A stretch of DNA of 64,000 bases from Cyanoderma ruficeps. Lineage: Eukaryota; Chordata; Aves; Passeriformes; Timaliidae. Below are positions 12,527 through 31,285 of the stretch, one piece after another. Under the pieces are notes generated by a model, which was not told the DNA's origin, ran no database searches, and worked only from the letters and a program-made list of their open reading frames with translations. The position numbers and the translations under genes are program-made. Position 1 is the first letter of the stretch. Each line of letters begins with the position of its first letter. The stretch spans positions 17,043,645-17,107,644 of the forward strand of contig VZDJ01004378.1 of NCBI GenBank assembly GCA_008694505.1, in the 5' to 3' direction.

Positions 12527-13307
12527 AATGTAAGTTTACCTTTGCAGCTTTTGTGCTTTTCCTTTTTAGTCAGGCTTTGATTTTCTTCTTCCCTTCTGCA
12601 TGAAAACTTGTCCTGTACAGCTGCCCTTAGAGACAGTGTTGTCAGTAACAAAACCCAGCAGCAAAGCCTACAGCTTTCCTCAGCATCATCTGAATGCTGC
12701 TTGGCAGTAATGAAACAATTGTCACAGATTTTGCAGGAAGAAAGAGGAGACCCCTCTGTACATATGTGCTGCTTCCTTGATAGTGCAGCTGGGACTCTGC
12801 TGCCACTTCCCGCTCAGCAGACAGGAAAACCTTGAAGGTGTTGCTGTGTCTCAGATGCATAATTTGAGAACAGGCTGCTCTAGAGCTGTGGGTCTCTGCG
12901 GTGATCACCTTGAAGAGTGGCTTCCAGCTGAGCTGGGACACCTCAGCAAGGTGGGAGGCGAGTGAGCCCACAGGTGGGGAGCAGCAAAGCCCATGTGTGC
13001 TCCATGCAATTCACCCATGGCAAACATATAAACTGAGTTTTCATCTCTGTTGTCAACTGTGCGTGGTCCTAGCATGGGAGGAGTAGGAGAGGGAAGAAGT
13101 TCCTGCAGGAGAGGGAGAGTGCTGCGTGCTGCACAAAGATGGGTGTCTGTACAAAGTTTTGCTGTGACATTATCTCCATGCTGGTCACCATACTCCTGAT
13201 GGTTGCCAGGTGGTGTGGTGCTCCCTGGACACCAGCAAGCAAGGGAGAGGTAGAGGTTGGGCAGTGGTGGGAGGATGCTGCCACCTTGGCCAGAAGGGGC
13301 AGTTGAG

Positions 13308-14144
13308 TCAGCAGGGCTCGGCTTCTGGCTCGGTCTTGGCGGCAGGAGGCAGCAATGGCTTCTCATCGAGCGTGATTTCTATCACCGCCCCCGATCGCTT
13401 GCGGGGCTCGGGGGTCTCCTCCGACCATCTGCCCACCCTGCGCACCCCTCTGGCCACTTTGGGTGCGTTCCTGCAGGGGTTGTGGTCGTAGATCACCAGC
13501 TTCAGGCCGGGGAGGTGAGCAAGGCTGGGGAAGAACTGGATGGAATTGCGATCCACGTCGATCACCTCCAGGAAGGGCATGTCCAGGAGCACGGGGGGGA
13601 ACTCGGAGAGCAGGTTCCCTGACAGCCAGATGGTGCGCAGCTCCTGCAGGCGCTGCAGCTGGGGAGGGAGGGTGCGCAGCGCGTTGGAGCCGGCGTGCAG
13701 GGTCTTGAGCAGGCTGAGCTCGCACACCACTTCGGGCAGGTACTGCAGGCAGTTGGACTCGATCCAGAGGGTCTTGAGGTTCTGCAGGAGTCGGAGCTCG
13801 AGGGGCAGGCTGCAGAGCTTGTTGTTGCCCAGGTAGAGGATGCACAGCTGCTTCAGTGTGCACACAACTAGGGGCAGTGCTTTGAAGTTGTTGAAGTCCA
13901 GCGCCAAGATCTGCAGGTTTTGCAGCTGCTCCAGCTCGGGGGGCAGATGGTTCAGGTTGTTGTCACTCAGGTACAGTTTAACCAGTTCCCTAAAAGAGCA
14001 AATGTGCAAAGGCAGTCGCCTCATCTGCCTGCCACTCAGATCGACCATTTTATCCACTGGCATCTCTTCTAAGTCTTCTAGAAGGTACTTCTGGCACTTG
14101 TTAGAGGGCACAAAAGCAAGTATGGCTTTCAGACTGTTGCCCAT
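13308..14144 (-). CDS. LRRC10: Leucine-rich repeat-containing protein 10 (single exon)
   Basis: LRRC10 (also HRLRRP or serdin-1) is a cardiomyocyte-restricted leucine-rich-repeat protein linked to sarcomere/T-tubule partners and heart function. One uninterrupted frame encodes 278 aa (human about 277) from MGNSLKAILAFVPSNKCQ to a TGA at 13308-13310. After the N-terminal segment and the motif DKMVDLSGRQMRRLP come about seven repeats of the form LxxLxLxxNxLxxLP, roughly residues 30-210 (e.g. ELVKLYLSDNNLNHLP, QLCILYLGNNKLCSLP, ELRTIWLSGNLLSEFP). The conserved capping segment HNPCRNAPKVARGVRRVGRW follows. The tail after it, rich in Pro, Glu and Lys, diverges from mammals. The gene lies tail-to-tail with CCT2 and upstream of BEST3, as in mammals. 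The intronless coding frame is normal for this gene. Confidence 0.96.
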   Translation of the reverse strand: MGNSLKAILAFVPSNKCQKYLLEDLEEMPVDKMVDLSGRQMRRLPLHICSFRELVKLYLSDNNLNHLPPELEQLQNLQILALDFNNFKALPLVVCTLKQLCILYLGNNKLCSLPLELRLLQNLKTLWIESNCLQYLPEVVCELSLLKTLHAGSNALRTLPPQLQRLQELRTIWLSGNLLSEFPPVLLDMPFLEVIDVDRNSIQFFPSLAHLPGLKLVIYDHNPCRNAPKVARGVRRVGRWSEETPEPRKRSGAVIEITLDEKPLLPPAAKTEPEAEPC

Positions 14145-14238
14145 CTCGGGATTTTGTTTTGGAATGGCTGGGACTGCGAGGGACAGGAGCCTGCCCTGGT
14201 CTTCTGCTGCACACTGGCCTGTTGGTAACTCGTTCTTC

Positions 14239-14249
14239 CCAATATAAGG
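14239..14249 (-). promoter_or_regulatory. LRRC10: TATA/CArG-like element of the LRRC10 promoter
   Basis: The minus strand reads CCTTATATTGG about 95 bp upstream of the LRRC10 ATG. It is CC-(A/T)7-GG, one base longer than a strict CArG box (SRF site), and also contains a TATA-like core. A WGATAR-type GATA motif (TGATAA on plus) lies about 50 bp further upstream near 14300. Both factor classes are known cardiac regulators; use here is inferred. Confidence 0.4.
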
Positions 14250-15271
14250 CTCTGTTTACATGGCACCAGCCATTAATCTCAAGGGCTCTGAAATGTCTCT
14301 GATAACTGAATGAGTGTTTGGTGATGGGGATTATAGACAGGGCGACTCAAGGCCCAGGTCTCCCTCTCTCACACACAATCCCACTTGCTCACCCCCCTGA
14401 AAACATTCCTTCTTGCACACTGTAAATGTTCTCTCATTTTGCCCCAAACAAAATAAGGATCACAATAATGCCCCAGCCCCTCACCTCTTGCTGCAGCTGT
14501 GCTGTCTGTGTAGCCAATGCAGGCAGCAAGGATGGGCTTGGGAAAGTAAACACCACAGCAGACCAAAGTTTTAAGCTCAGATGTTTAACTTTCACGAAAC
14601 TTGGAGCAGAAATGTCGGATATAATCAAATTGTGGTTTAAAATACCTGTCAAGACTTGACTGGCTTTCAAGATGAGTGGCACTTTTGGGGATGTATTTTG
14701 AAAGGTGCCAAATACTTGGATTTCAAAGTGTAACTTGCCACCCAGTACTTATCTTAAAGCTTTAACACAAATCCTTGGCAAACTGCTATCTTGAGCAGTT
14801 CTACTGTTTATGTTCCTAATTTAATGGCATTTGTTATAGCCTCTGGCACTCTTGACTGACTAAGGCCTTTTTCCTTATGTTTTACTTCTTGTCTGTAGGG
14901 CCTTTTTCATTAGATTGTGTTTTACTCCTTGTCTGAATCCCAGTGTAATGTGCTATCACAAATTGCCAAGGTCGTTCTCCATCCGCTTTCCAACTGTGCT
15001 ACTGCAGTTCCCATGTCTGTATCAAAACCTGTCAAGAAACTCCCACGGATTTAATTCCATCAAGCTTCTCGCTTGTTAAGAGTGGAATAAGTCCAATTTT
15101 GAAAAGTTATGGCTATTTAGATGTGACAATGTAAACTGTTCTCCTCTCATCAAGACCCATTTTGCTAATCAGTTCTAATTTCTAGTAGCATTCCCATGTA
15201 TAGGAACCTCTGCAGAGTTTGATGTGTTGAGCTGCTACTATTTCAAGCTTTCCTGGGGACTCATGTGTGTC

Positions 15272-15344
15272 CCTACCCAGGGCAGGGGGGTTGGAACTAC
15301 ATGATCTTTAAGATTCCTTCTGACCCAACCCATTCTGTGATTGT
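15272..15344 (+). mobile_element. CR1 LINE 3' terminus
   Basis: The sequence CAGGGGGGTTGGAACTACAT, then GATCTTTAAGATTCCTTCTG and ACCCAACCCATTCTGTGATT, is the forward 3' end of CR1, including the ATTCTGTG terminal octamer. Only about 70 bp survive, so it is a strongly 5'-truncated insertion on the plus strand. Confidence 0.85.
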
Positions 15345-15722
15345 CCTGCCTGTGTGTTGGCCATGGCTCTACCGTGAACCTTGATTGTGAAAGCTGGCAG
15401 AATGTTTTAAGGTAAAATAGCCTTTTCAGCACCTGACTCTTTGCTTTGGTATCTACAGCTCATTGCTGTCATTTCCCACAGTTCCTGTAATACTTTATTT
15501 GAACAATCCGCATTTGGTTTCGGGGTATTAGGTGCTCTACTACCAAAGTCCATGACTGCTGAGAGCCACACACTCTTGAAAAACAAAAGGCAGAGCAAAC
15601 AGAAAATTGAGAAAAAGGCACCACTTAAGGTGGCCTCTGGATTTCTGGTCAGATCTATTTATATAGAGCTCTCTACTATCACTTGCTTTCAAATGTAAAG
15701 CAACTTTTAGCTATCAATTTGG

Positions 15723-15747
15723 TATAGGCTATAGTTTATAGCCTATA
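15723..15747. repeat. Perfect 11-bp inverted repeat
   Basis: TATAGGCTATA, spacer GTT, TATAGCCTATA: a perfect hairpin in an AT-rich context. No flanking mobile-element structure is seen. Confidence 0.8.
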
Positions 15748-16064
15748 TAGGTTTATGAGCCTTTTCCCCACAAGGTGAGTGGCTGTGCCATGCAGCAGTG
15801 ATGCTGTAAAATGTATGGAGGAGAACAATAGAGGGGACACCTGGCAAGCAGTATTGCAGCAGGACGGACCACAATCAGTGCTGAGACCTGAATGTCATAA
15901 AGTAAGTTTTGGATGGAGAAGCTGGGCAGAGTATTAAGTGATGGGGCCCGAGAGTTCCCCAGCCAGCCCCTCACTCTGGCCAGTGCCAAGAGTGGCTGCC
16001 CCCAAACCACAAATGGTCCAAGTGGCAGTGCAGAGCAGGGCTGCTCTGCTCTCTACGGCCTTGG

Positions 16065-16475
16065 TGTCACAGCATCCAGGATCAGGACAAAGAGCAGGGA
16101 GGGACCCGTTGTGTGGTTCTCAAGTCAGTCCACCACCCACAGAGAGTCAGAGACAAAGCACACAAAGCAGCACTTTACAAAGTCTTTTAAAGGGGGAGGT
16201 ACAAGGGGTGGGTACTAGTCTTCAACCAATAGAGATGGTACAAGGAAGGAGCTAGAGGAGGGACTTACAGAGCTAAACCAATGGGGGAAGGCAAGGGGAG
16301 GATACAGCTTGAGGGAGCCAATAGGGCATTGAGGAACATGGAAACTTCTAGACCCGAAGGCGGGGTCGGCTGTGGATTGACAGTATTAGGAGACAGAGTC
16401 AGGAGCAGTTTAGGCAGGGGGTTGGAACACTAAGGAGTGTGAGGGGATTTTCCAGAACAAAGGGCAGGATTGACA
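16065..16475 (-). mobile_element. Probable solo LTR of an endogenous retrovirus
   Basis: Read on the minus strand, the segment looks like an LTR. It begins TGTCAATCC and ends CTGTGACA, giving matching TGTCA...TGACA ends. It has three CCAAT boxes (plus-strand CCAAT at 16226-16230, 16278-16282 and 16318-16322), followed by a TATA-like TTTAAAAG (16184-16191), then an R/U5-like stretch of about 120 bp. No coding frame of gag, pol or env is present. The inner end at 16475 is uncertain: a second GGATTGACA lies at 16374-16382. I could not find a target-site duplication, so the element may be truncated or older. The family is not identified. Confidence 0.5.
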
Positions 16476-16479
16476 TCTA

Positions 16480-17265
16480 GATAGGCCGTTTAGGGCCCTG
16501 ATGGACAATAGGGAGAGGGAGGAGAAACTTGGAATAAGTCAATAACTTGGGGAAAAGTGGAGCAAACCATCCATCCAGAGGTAACAGAGAACATACAATA
16601 AGAAAAACACACCACCACGATCAAGCCTGTAGAGCAAGACAATGTTACGGTCATCTGTGATGGAGCTGTGGAATAGAGGGCCTGAAAGTTTCCGCTCTGA
16701 TGGTGGGAGGTGCTGTGCATTGCATTCCCAGAAGCAAGAAGCCAGTTTGCACTGGATGAGCAAGACACTTTAGACACTTCTTTACTGCTTTGATACTCTG
16801 TGCCCTGTCAGAGGACCACTGTGGGGAATGTGTCAGCAGCTGGTTGTATTTGTTTTTCATTTCTAAACAGCCGTGGCACCTTCTGAAAGCAAAGAACCCT
16901 CCCCTTTAAGGCACTGTAGGCTACAGGTGTGGAAAACCAAATGCATTTAGCATAATTAATAATGAATATACATCCACAGCAAAGCCTTGTCTTTTAGACA
17001 AATTTTTTCAGATAAACCACTAATCATTACTAACCACTAACATAACATAGCTAAGAATATATTAATGATACAGCTTAGGCATATTTTTGTCAATAATCCA
17101 TATGTAGACAAATAACTTTAATAAGTACCTTATGTCTGCAGATATGGAAATGGATATATATATATATTTTCTACTTGAATTATTTCTACTTAATGGAACT
17201 TTTAAGCTGCAGATAACTATTTCTTAGAGATCGTCTGCACTGTAGTTTAATCATTATTCCAGCTT
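16480..17265. other. Intergenic, nothing recognised apart from a short (TA)n run
   Basis: Sequence changes from GC-moderate beside the LTR-like element to AT-rich. A (TA)n run lies at about 17154-17168. No exon or RNA gene is seen. Confidence 0.5.
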
Positions 17266-17273
17266 ATCAAAAA

Positions 17274-17288
17274 AGGTCAGAATGACCT
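17274..17288. promoter_or_regulatory. Perfect palindromic oestrogen response element
   Basis: AGGTCAGAATGACCT is an exact match to the consensus ERE (AGGTCAnnnTGACCT) bound by oestrogen receptor homodimers. The palindrome extends to nine-base arms (AAAAGGTCA / TGACCTTTT). It lies about 2.2 kb upstream of the TATA box of the cathepsin E-A-like gene, a protease lineage reported as female-liver or oestrogen linked. The match is seen directly; a regulatory role is inference. Confidence 0.65.
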
Positions 17289-17299
17289 TTTGTTGCTGC

Positions 17300-19370
17300 A
17301 TTTTGTACCTCTGTTAGCTAAATTAATGTCTGCTTGGAACATAGTGTGAGATCAGAGAATTTGGGAAAGAATAACCTTTGTGTGTGGATTAATAAAGGAC
17401 TACACTTGTAATAAAATGAACAGTTGTGTTCTTTCTGAGAATTAGCCACTCAGTGGAGGCACTAAGGCAAAGGCAGTCCTCACAGTAGACCCAGGCAGTG
17501 TTTTGAAAGCCACTTCATATCTTCAAAGTCACTGTGGTGCCCTCCAATACGAACATTAACGACTTCCCAGAAGCATTTGTAGCATTTGAGAAAAAGTTCA
17601 AGTGATAAAGGCACTCAGCACAGACATTGTCTTGCTCTTATCAAAGCGACAGTGCCCTACTCAAGGGCATGACATCTGCTCTGCTGTGCATCAGGTGGCA
17701 GGTGGGGCCTCCTTGAGAGATGCCCCTTGAGAAATGCCTTTGCTTTCTAGAATTTTACAAATGGCTACATCTTTGCTCACCATTCCCATTTCCAGCACCC
17801 AGCTCTTGCAGCTCAGTGGCTAGGATGACTCTGGGACAGAAAATGTGATAGTTTGCCAATAACTTGTGAGAAACCTCTGAGTCCAGGAGAAATGGGGAGT
17901 ATTATTCAGAGAGAGATAATTGAAAAAAATTGTAACAAAAAAATAGAAGTCAATGTAAAAGATACATTTTTGAGATTCTGTTATTGACAAGATATTATAA
18001 TGGAGATGCTGGTGCTTTTTCAGATCCAAAGCTCTGCCCACAGCTGTGTGATGACACCAGGCTCAGCCTTTGCTGAGTTTTATTAGCACTTATGAATTTG
18101 GAGGTATGTTGGAAAAAGCAAGCTATGTATTTCAAAATCCAGGGGAACTAATAAATAGAGCTCTAAACTTACTGATTTTAAGGCTCTCATACCCCTCCTC
18201 AATCAGTCTAGCATAACAAGGGAAGTAACCTAAAGGAGCAATTTTTGTTTGCTTTGTATTTATTTAAAGACTGTGACAGGCATTTATACCCATTCCTGGC
18301 TCACAAATGCTGTGTGTTTGGGTTTTTTGCTGCTTTTTCTTGACATCGCTGCTGGAGCAGAAGATTGCAACTCCTGCCTCCTCCATGTCCTTTGGCATTC
18401 ACTCTTTGCTGTGCTGTTGCACATCTTTCTTTTGAGAATATGTTTCAGTTCATCTTTGCATAGTGAGCAGTTTATTTTAAATACATGGTGTGTGTTGTGA
18501 GGAACAAAATGTGGTTGCTCTTTTCCCAGTGTCCTACCATAGCCTTTTGAACAAAAAATGGCTGATTATTCCAAGTTGGCTTTAATATGTGCTAGGCTGC
18601 AGCATGTGGTTGCTTACTGCTCTTTCTTGGGCAGAGGAAAGATTCAAAAAATCTTGTAAGTGAATTGCAGACTCAGTGCTCAGCTTCCTCCTGGGCAGCT
18701 GATGGGTTGGGGGTTGTGCTCTGTGGAATCAGCCTCTTTTTGGCATTTTTTTGGCCTCTTTTTTTTCTCTGCAGGCTTGACTTGAACCGAAGTGTCAGGC
18801 AGGGGCGGGAGCCATTGACTTCAGGAAACTTGCAGGATAATAAATCCAAGACAGCTCTTCCAAATATCTTGCTGAAATGTGTGGAAAATTATTGCTGGTT
18901 TTTACGGTATGTTGCAGTATTGTACTGTTGTGTTTTTTACTTTGAAGATCCATTTTGTGGGGTGGCAGTCACGTTTTTGTTTAGATTGGAGCTCTCTCAT
19001 AAATAGGGAATTAAATTTCAGCTGTTAGGGGGTGACTGGTCACAAGCTCACCAAATGTCTGCTCAGCCCTGCTGAAATGTCTCTGTGCAGAATGGAAATG
19101 GTTATATATTATGTCCTCTTTCTCTGCATCGAGCGCTTCTGTGCAACATCTCACTAAGGCAAACTTGAAAAGCAGCAAGTCCTTGGACTACTTCCTGTTT
19201 CTCATGCTAACAGGAGCCAAGCTCACCCCACGTATTATATTTATGTAAAAGACATTAAGGGTTGTTAGTTAAATGTCTGTTTGGTCTGTGCCTGACTAGC
19301 TCCACTGGACACCACTATTTGCACAAACCAGCGGTTAGTCTGAGAGTAAATTAATCAGTTTTCTGCCAAA
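17300..19370. other. Upstream region of the protease gene
   Basis: No coding exon or repeat family is recognised in this roughly 2-kb stretch. It may hold distal regulatory sequence of the protease gene downstream, given the ERE at its left edge and half-sites at its right edge. This is inference only. Confidence 0.4.
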
Positions 19371-19374
19371 GCAC

Positions 19375-19398
19375 TGACCTCCTGCGATTGATTGACCT
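19375..19398 (+). promoter_or_regulatory. Two TGACCT nuclear-receptor half-sites
   Basis: TGACCT occurs at 19375-19380 and 19393-19398, directly repeated with a 12-bp spacer, 30-50 bp upstream of the TATA-like box. Each is a perfect nuclear-receptor half-site (oestrogen receptor, COUP-TF and relatives). The spacing is not a standard dimer spacing. Confidence 0.4.
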
Positions 19399-19426
19399 GG
19401 CGAGCTGCCCTCAGCTGACAACAGGC

Positions 19427-19434
19427 CATAAAAA
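19427..19434 (+). promoter_or_regulatory. TATA-like box of the protease promoter
   Basis: CATAAAAA lies 58 bp upstream of the start codon at 19485. Transcription would start near 19455-19460, giving a 5' UTR of about 30 bp, typical of secreted-protease genes. Confidence 0.55.
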
Positions 19435-19484
19435 AGGGACTTCTGAGCAAAGGAGTGTCGTTAGACTCTGAACTGCTTGGAGCC

Positions 19485-28077
<8,593 letters not shown>

Positions 28078-28363
28078 GCCCTAATAGCATTTATTCTGTC
28101 TTAACTCAAGTTAAGGCAATGATCTTCAACACATGTGTGAAGAAGAGCTTTTACTGAAACTCTGGACCTACATGCACACTGAGTTGCCCCCATCCAAGTT
28201 GTAAGGACTTTGCAGTGATCCTTGTCCAAGATGATAGTTTGGTTAAATATCTACGTGTTTACAATGGAGAAACAATTATTCTTGAGTAACTCATGGACAC
28301 TACAGCTTTCAGGATAAAGCACCAGAGCAACTCAGCACTCAGATTTGCAGAAACATCAGGAAG

Positions 28364-28369
28364 AATAAA
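28364..28369 (+). terminator. Polyadenylation signal of the protease gene
   Basis: AATAAA lies 287 bp after the stop codon of the cathepsin E-A-like gene and is the first canonical signal downstream. Use is inferred. Confidence 0.6.
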
Positions 28370-29038
28370 AATGCTGAACTGTGCCAGGTTGAAAAGACAG
28401 CAGCTATGTGTGGGGTAAACTAATCCTAGTCCTGCCTGATCTGGCTATCCTTCTTTTCTTCTTGTGTGCTAGTTTCCATCTCATTTCCTACAGCTTTCCT
28501 TCCATCATTATTTTCTATGGTTTGGGTTTTGTTCAGCTTTGTTTCCTGAGTGCCGTGGAAATTCTCTTTAAATTAGCTTGCTCCAACCAGCGTATATAAA
28601 AGGGAATTTGACTGATACCTATGTGGCCACTAATTTCGTCTATTGTTCCTTGCACGATTTCCTGCTCCTTACACCACCTCTCAAACCTGCTTTTATTCTG
28701 GGATTCATTATCCCTTGATAATTCTCCTTTTCTGCTCTTGGCATTTGCCATCCACACCTTAGGTCAGATGTTGCTTTTAGCACCTGACTCCTCTCGCCCT
28801 CGGCAGTGTGAACAGCTGGAGCAGCACCTATTCACATTAGAAAACCCAGACTGCAGCCCGTGCAAAGGGATACCAGTGTTCCTCCACCTCAGATGAGTTA
28901 TGGGACCCATGCACCAGCGCTACACATCTACTTCCCCTTGCTCAGCTGCTTCTTGTCAGCAGTGGCAGGAGTTTCATATGTAACAGCCACAGATAGCTGT
29001 GCTAATTTGGCAAAAGATTCACCTAAATTCTACTCATT

Positions 29039-29146
29039 GATGAAACAAGCTGATGTTTGGGTTGAGCACTTTGGTCCAATACCTTATGCCCTGGTGGAAG
29101 CTGTGTGAAGGATTAGAGGTAGGAGGTATGGTGGGACTGGACTCTA
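29039..29146. repeat. 108-bp duplicated segment, copy 1
   Basis: Identical over all 108 bases to 31178-31285, same orientation, 2,139 bp apart. Flanking sequences differ. The segment matches no repeat family I know. Confidence 0.95.
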
Positions 29147-31177
29147 TTTGTTTGGGTTGCTAAAGCTGATACTGCCTCCATATATGTGAATAAAACTTAA
29201 CCAAACAAAATGTGCTTTGATCTTAGTGCTGTTTCAGTTACATTTTATGTTTTTTTACAGTGGTTCCAGTGCTGGGAGGAAGGGGAGCTGAGGGCGGAAC
29301 AACAATTGAAAATTCAGGTTGTTCTCTGTCCTGGAGGAAAAAAAAAGTGTGTTGGTGTGTTGGGGCTGCTTGTATCTTCCTAAAGCCAGAAAATGTCTGC
29401 AGTCCAAGCCATGTGCACTGGGCACCTCTGCAGCAGGGCAGAGCTGTGGGGAGATGGAGACTGGCCCCATGGTGGCATTGCTGGGACAGAGGCTGGTGGC
29501 CCCAGACACTTTCTGTTGCTGTCTGTCTGGATGTGCCTGGCACAGACCAAAGACAATGTCCATTTCTGGCCTTGGTGGTATCACAATCACAGCCCTTTAG
29601 ATTTTATGTTTTCAGTTGTAAGACTCAGTATGTATTACAAAACCAGGACGGTTTTCCTGCAGGTATGTCTGAAATACTGATCTTCCCTTCCTGTATGAAA
29701 TAATCTTTCTCTCTGGTGCCTGTTTTCATGACTCTCTATTTGCAGCCACATTGTGTTACACATTTGGCATCCAGGCTATCAACCTCTAGCAAAGGAGACT
29801 CTGCTGCCAGCTGTCTCTTTCTGCAGATGAGACTGGGCTGTGTGAAGTTGCTGTGTATTTCAGGCCAATCTTACCTTGATTCCCATTTGTCCATGCAACT
29901 CTTAAAGAATGGATTGACCATGAGCTAACTTATTTCTCTAGAAAATGTCATTTGTTTGGTCATGAACCAAGACAAACATCTGTAAAGCCCCATCCCTCAT
30001 TTAACAGCAGCAGGGTATTTTTGTTTTCTCTACTATGCAGCATATTTAACACTCTGGTACATTTTCATTATATATAAAATATGTATATGTTCCTCAAATA
30101 TTAGTTTGCAGTCGGAGTTAGAGATCTGTTATTTACAACAGGAGATTTTAAGGATGTTTTAAGATTTTAAGGACATGTCCCCACAGCTAATCAGTCCCAG
30201 CACTGACATCTTGGCTCTGTTAATTCCAGTGCAGAGTGTGAACACATCCTAGAAACAGGTGGAAAGTCAGGCAGCATACAGGGGGACTATCCCTCTCTTT
30301 GTTCTGATATATCTGATCTTGCTCAAGATTAACACCATCTGATGGGAGCAAACTGCTGCTCTGACCTACTTGTCTATCCTGGCACTGTTCTATCCTTGTC
30401 CAACTTTGCCAGCTTCTGTAAGTGCCTTGCTGTTCCTGGTAGACATCAAGTTGATTTGCATGATAGGTCAAACCCTTGCCAGAAGTGCTTCTTGAGAGTT
30501 CAGTACAACCAGGATGATGGTGTTGCTCAAAGTGCCTTTATTCATGCAATAATTCAACATTGCTTATACCTGTGAACATGAATTGTAGATTGTTGGGTTT
30601 GCTAAAATGCTCTGTTTACGATGCTAAGGCAAATAGTTTACTGAGAGAAGTGCCTAAAAGAGCACATAATCCCAAAAGATAATTTAATACAAATCAGAAT
30701 ACACTGATGTTTGCCAAAGTGAGATAATAGACTAAATGAGAAGACTAAATTTTTCTGGTAACTCATCCCAGCACCAGCTTCTTCAGAAGCAATGAACAGA
30801 ATACTGTAGCTAACCTGGAGCTGGCCCACTGTGTGAAATGCTGGTTGTGTATTACAGATTGCATTGCATGACTTCAGAGCTGTAATTCCTAATTTAGCAT
30901 GCATCTACATGTGTAACAGACACCTCTGTGGGGCTTAACTGAAGCTCTTGCCTACCTAATGGCTGCTGTGTGGCCACCCTTAGCCTCCATCAAAAAATGA
31001 ACACGTTGCAGGACCAGAGAGTGCTGGCAGAGTGAGTGGGAGAGGTAGGAAAATCATTGCTGATTAGATGTGTAATGTCCTGGTGGAAAGCAGCAGTGTG
31101 CATACTAGGCTGAGAAGAAGATGAGCAGAGCTGGATGATGAGAAGCTGGGAGAGCTTTTCATGATTAGCAGTGCTAG

Positions 31178-31285
31178 GATGAAACAAGCTGATGTTTGGG
31201 TTGAGCACTTTGGTCCAATACCTTATGCCCTGGTGGAAGCTGTGTGAAGGATTAGAGGTAGGAGGTATGGTGGGACTGGACTCTA
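31178..31285. repeat. 108-bp duplicated segment, copy 2
   Basis: Identical to 29039-29146. This copy is flanked by AGTGC at 31170-31174 (three bases outside the copy) and AGTGC directly after it, which could be a 5-bp target-site duplication. If so, copy 2 is the inserted one. Confidence 0.95.

Larger units (their letters stand above)
14310..16064. other. Intergenic region upstream of LRRC10
   Basis: No coding exon is recognised. Identified contents are a short CR1 3' end (15272-15344) and an 11-bp perfect hairpin (15723-15747). Several short open frames lack family resemblance or splice structure. Confidence 0.5.

Noticed and set aside
13363..13863. 166-codon minus-strand frame overlapping LRRC10
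   Set aside because: It is a Pro/Ala/Arg-rich shadow frame of the GC-rich LRRC10 coding sequence.
19024..19042. GGTGACTGGTCAC as a second oestrogen response element
   Set aside because: The half-sites are everted (TGAC..GTCA), not the inverted AGGTCAnnnTGACCT arrangement, so it does not meet the consensus.
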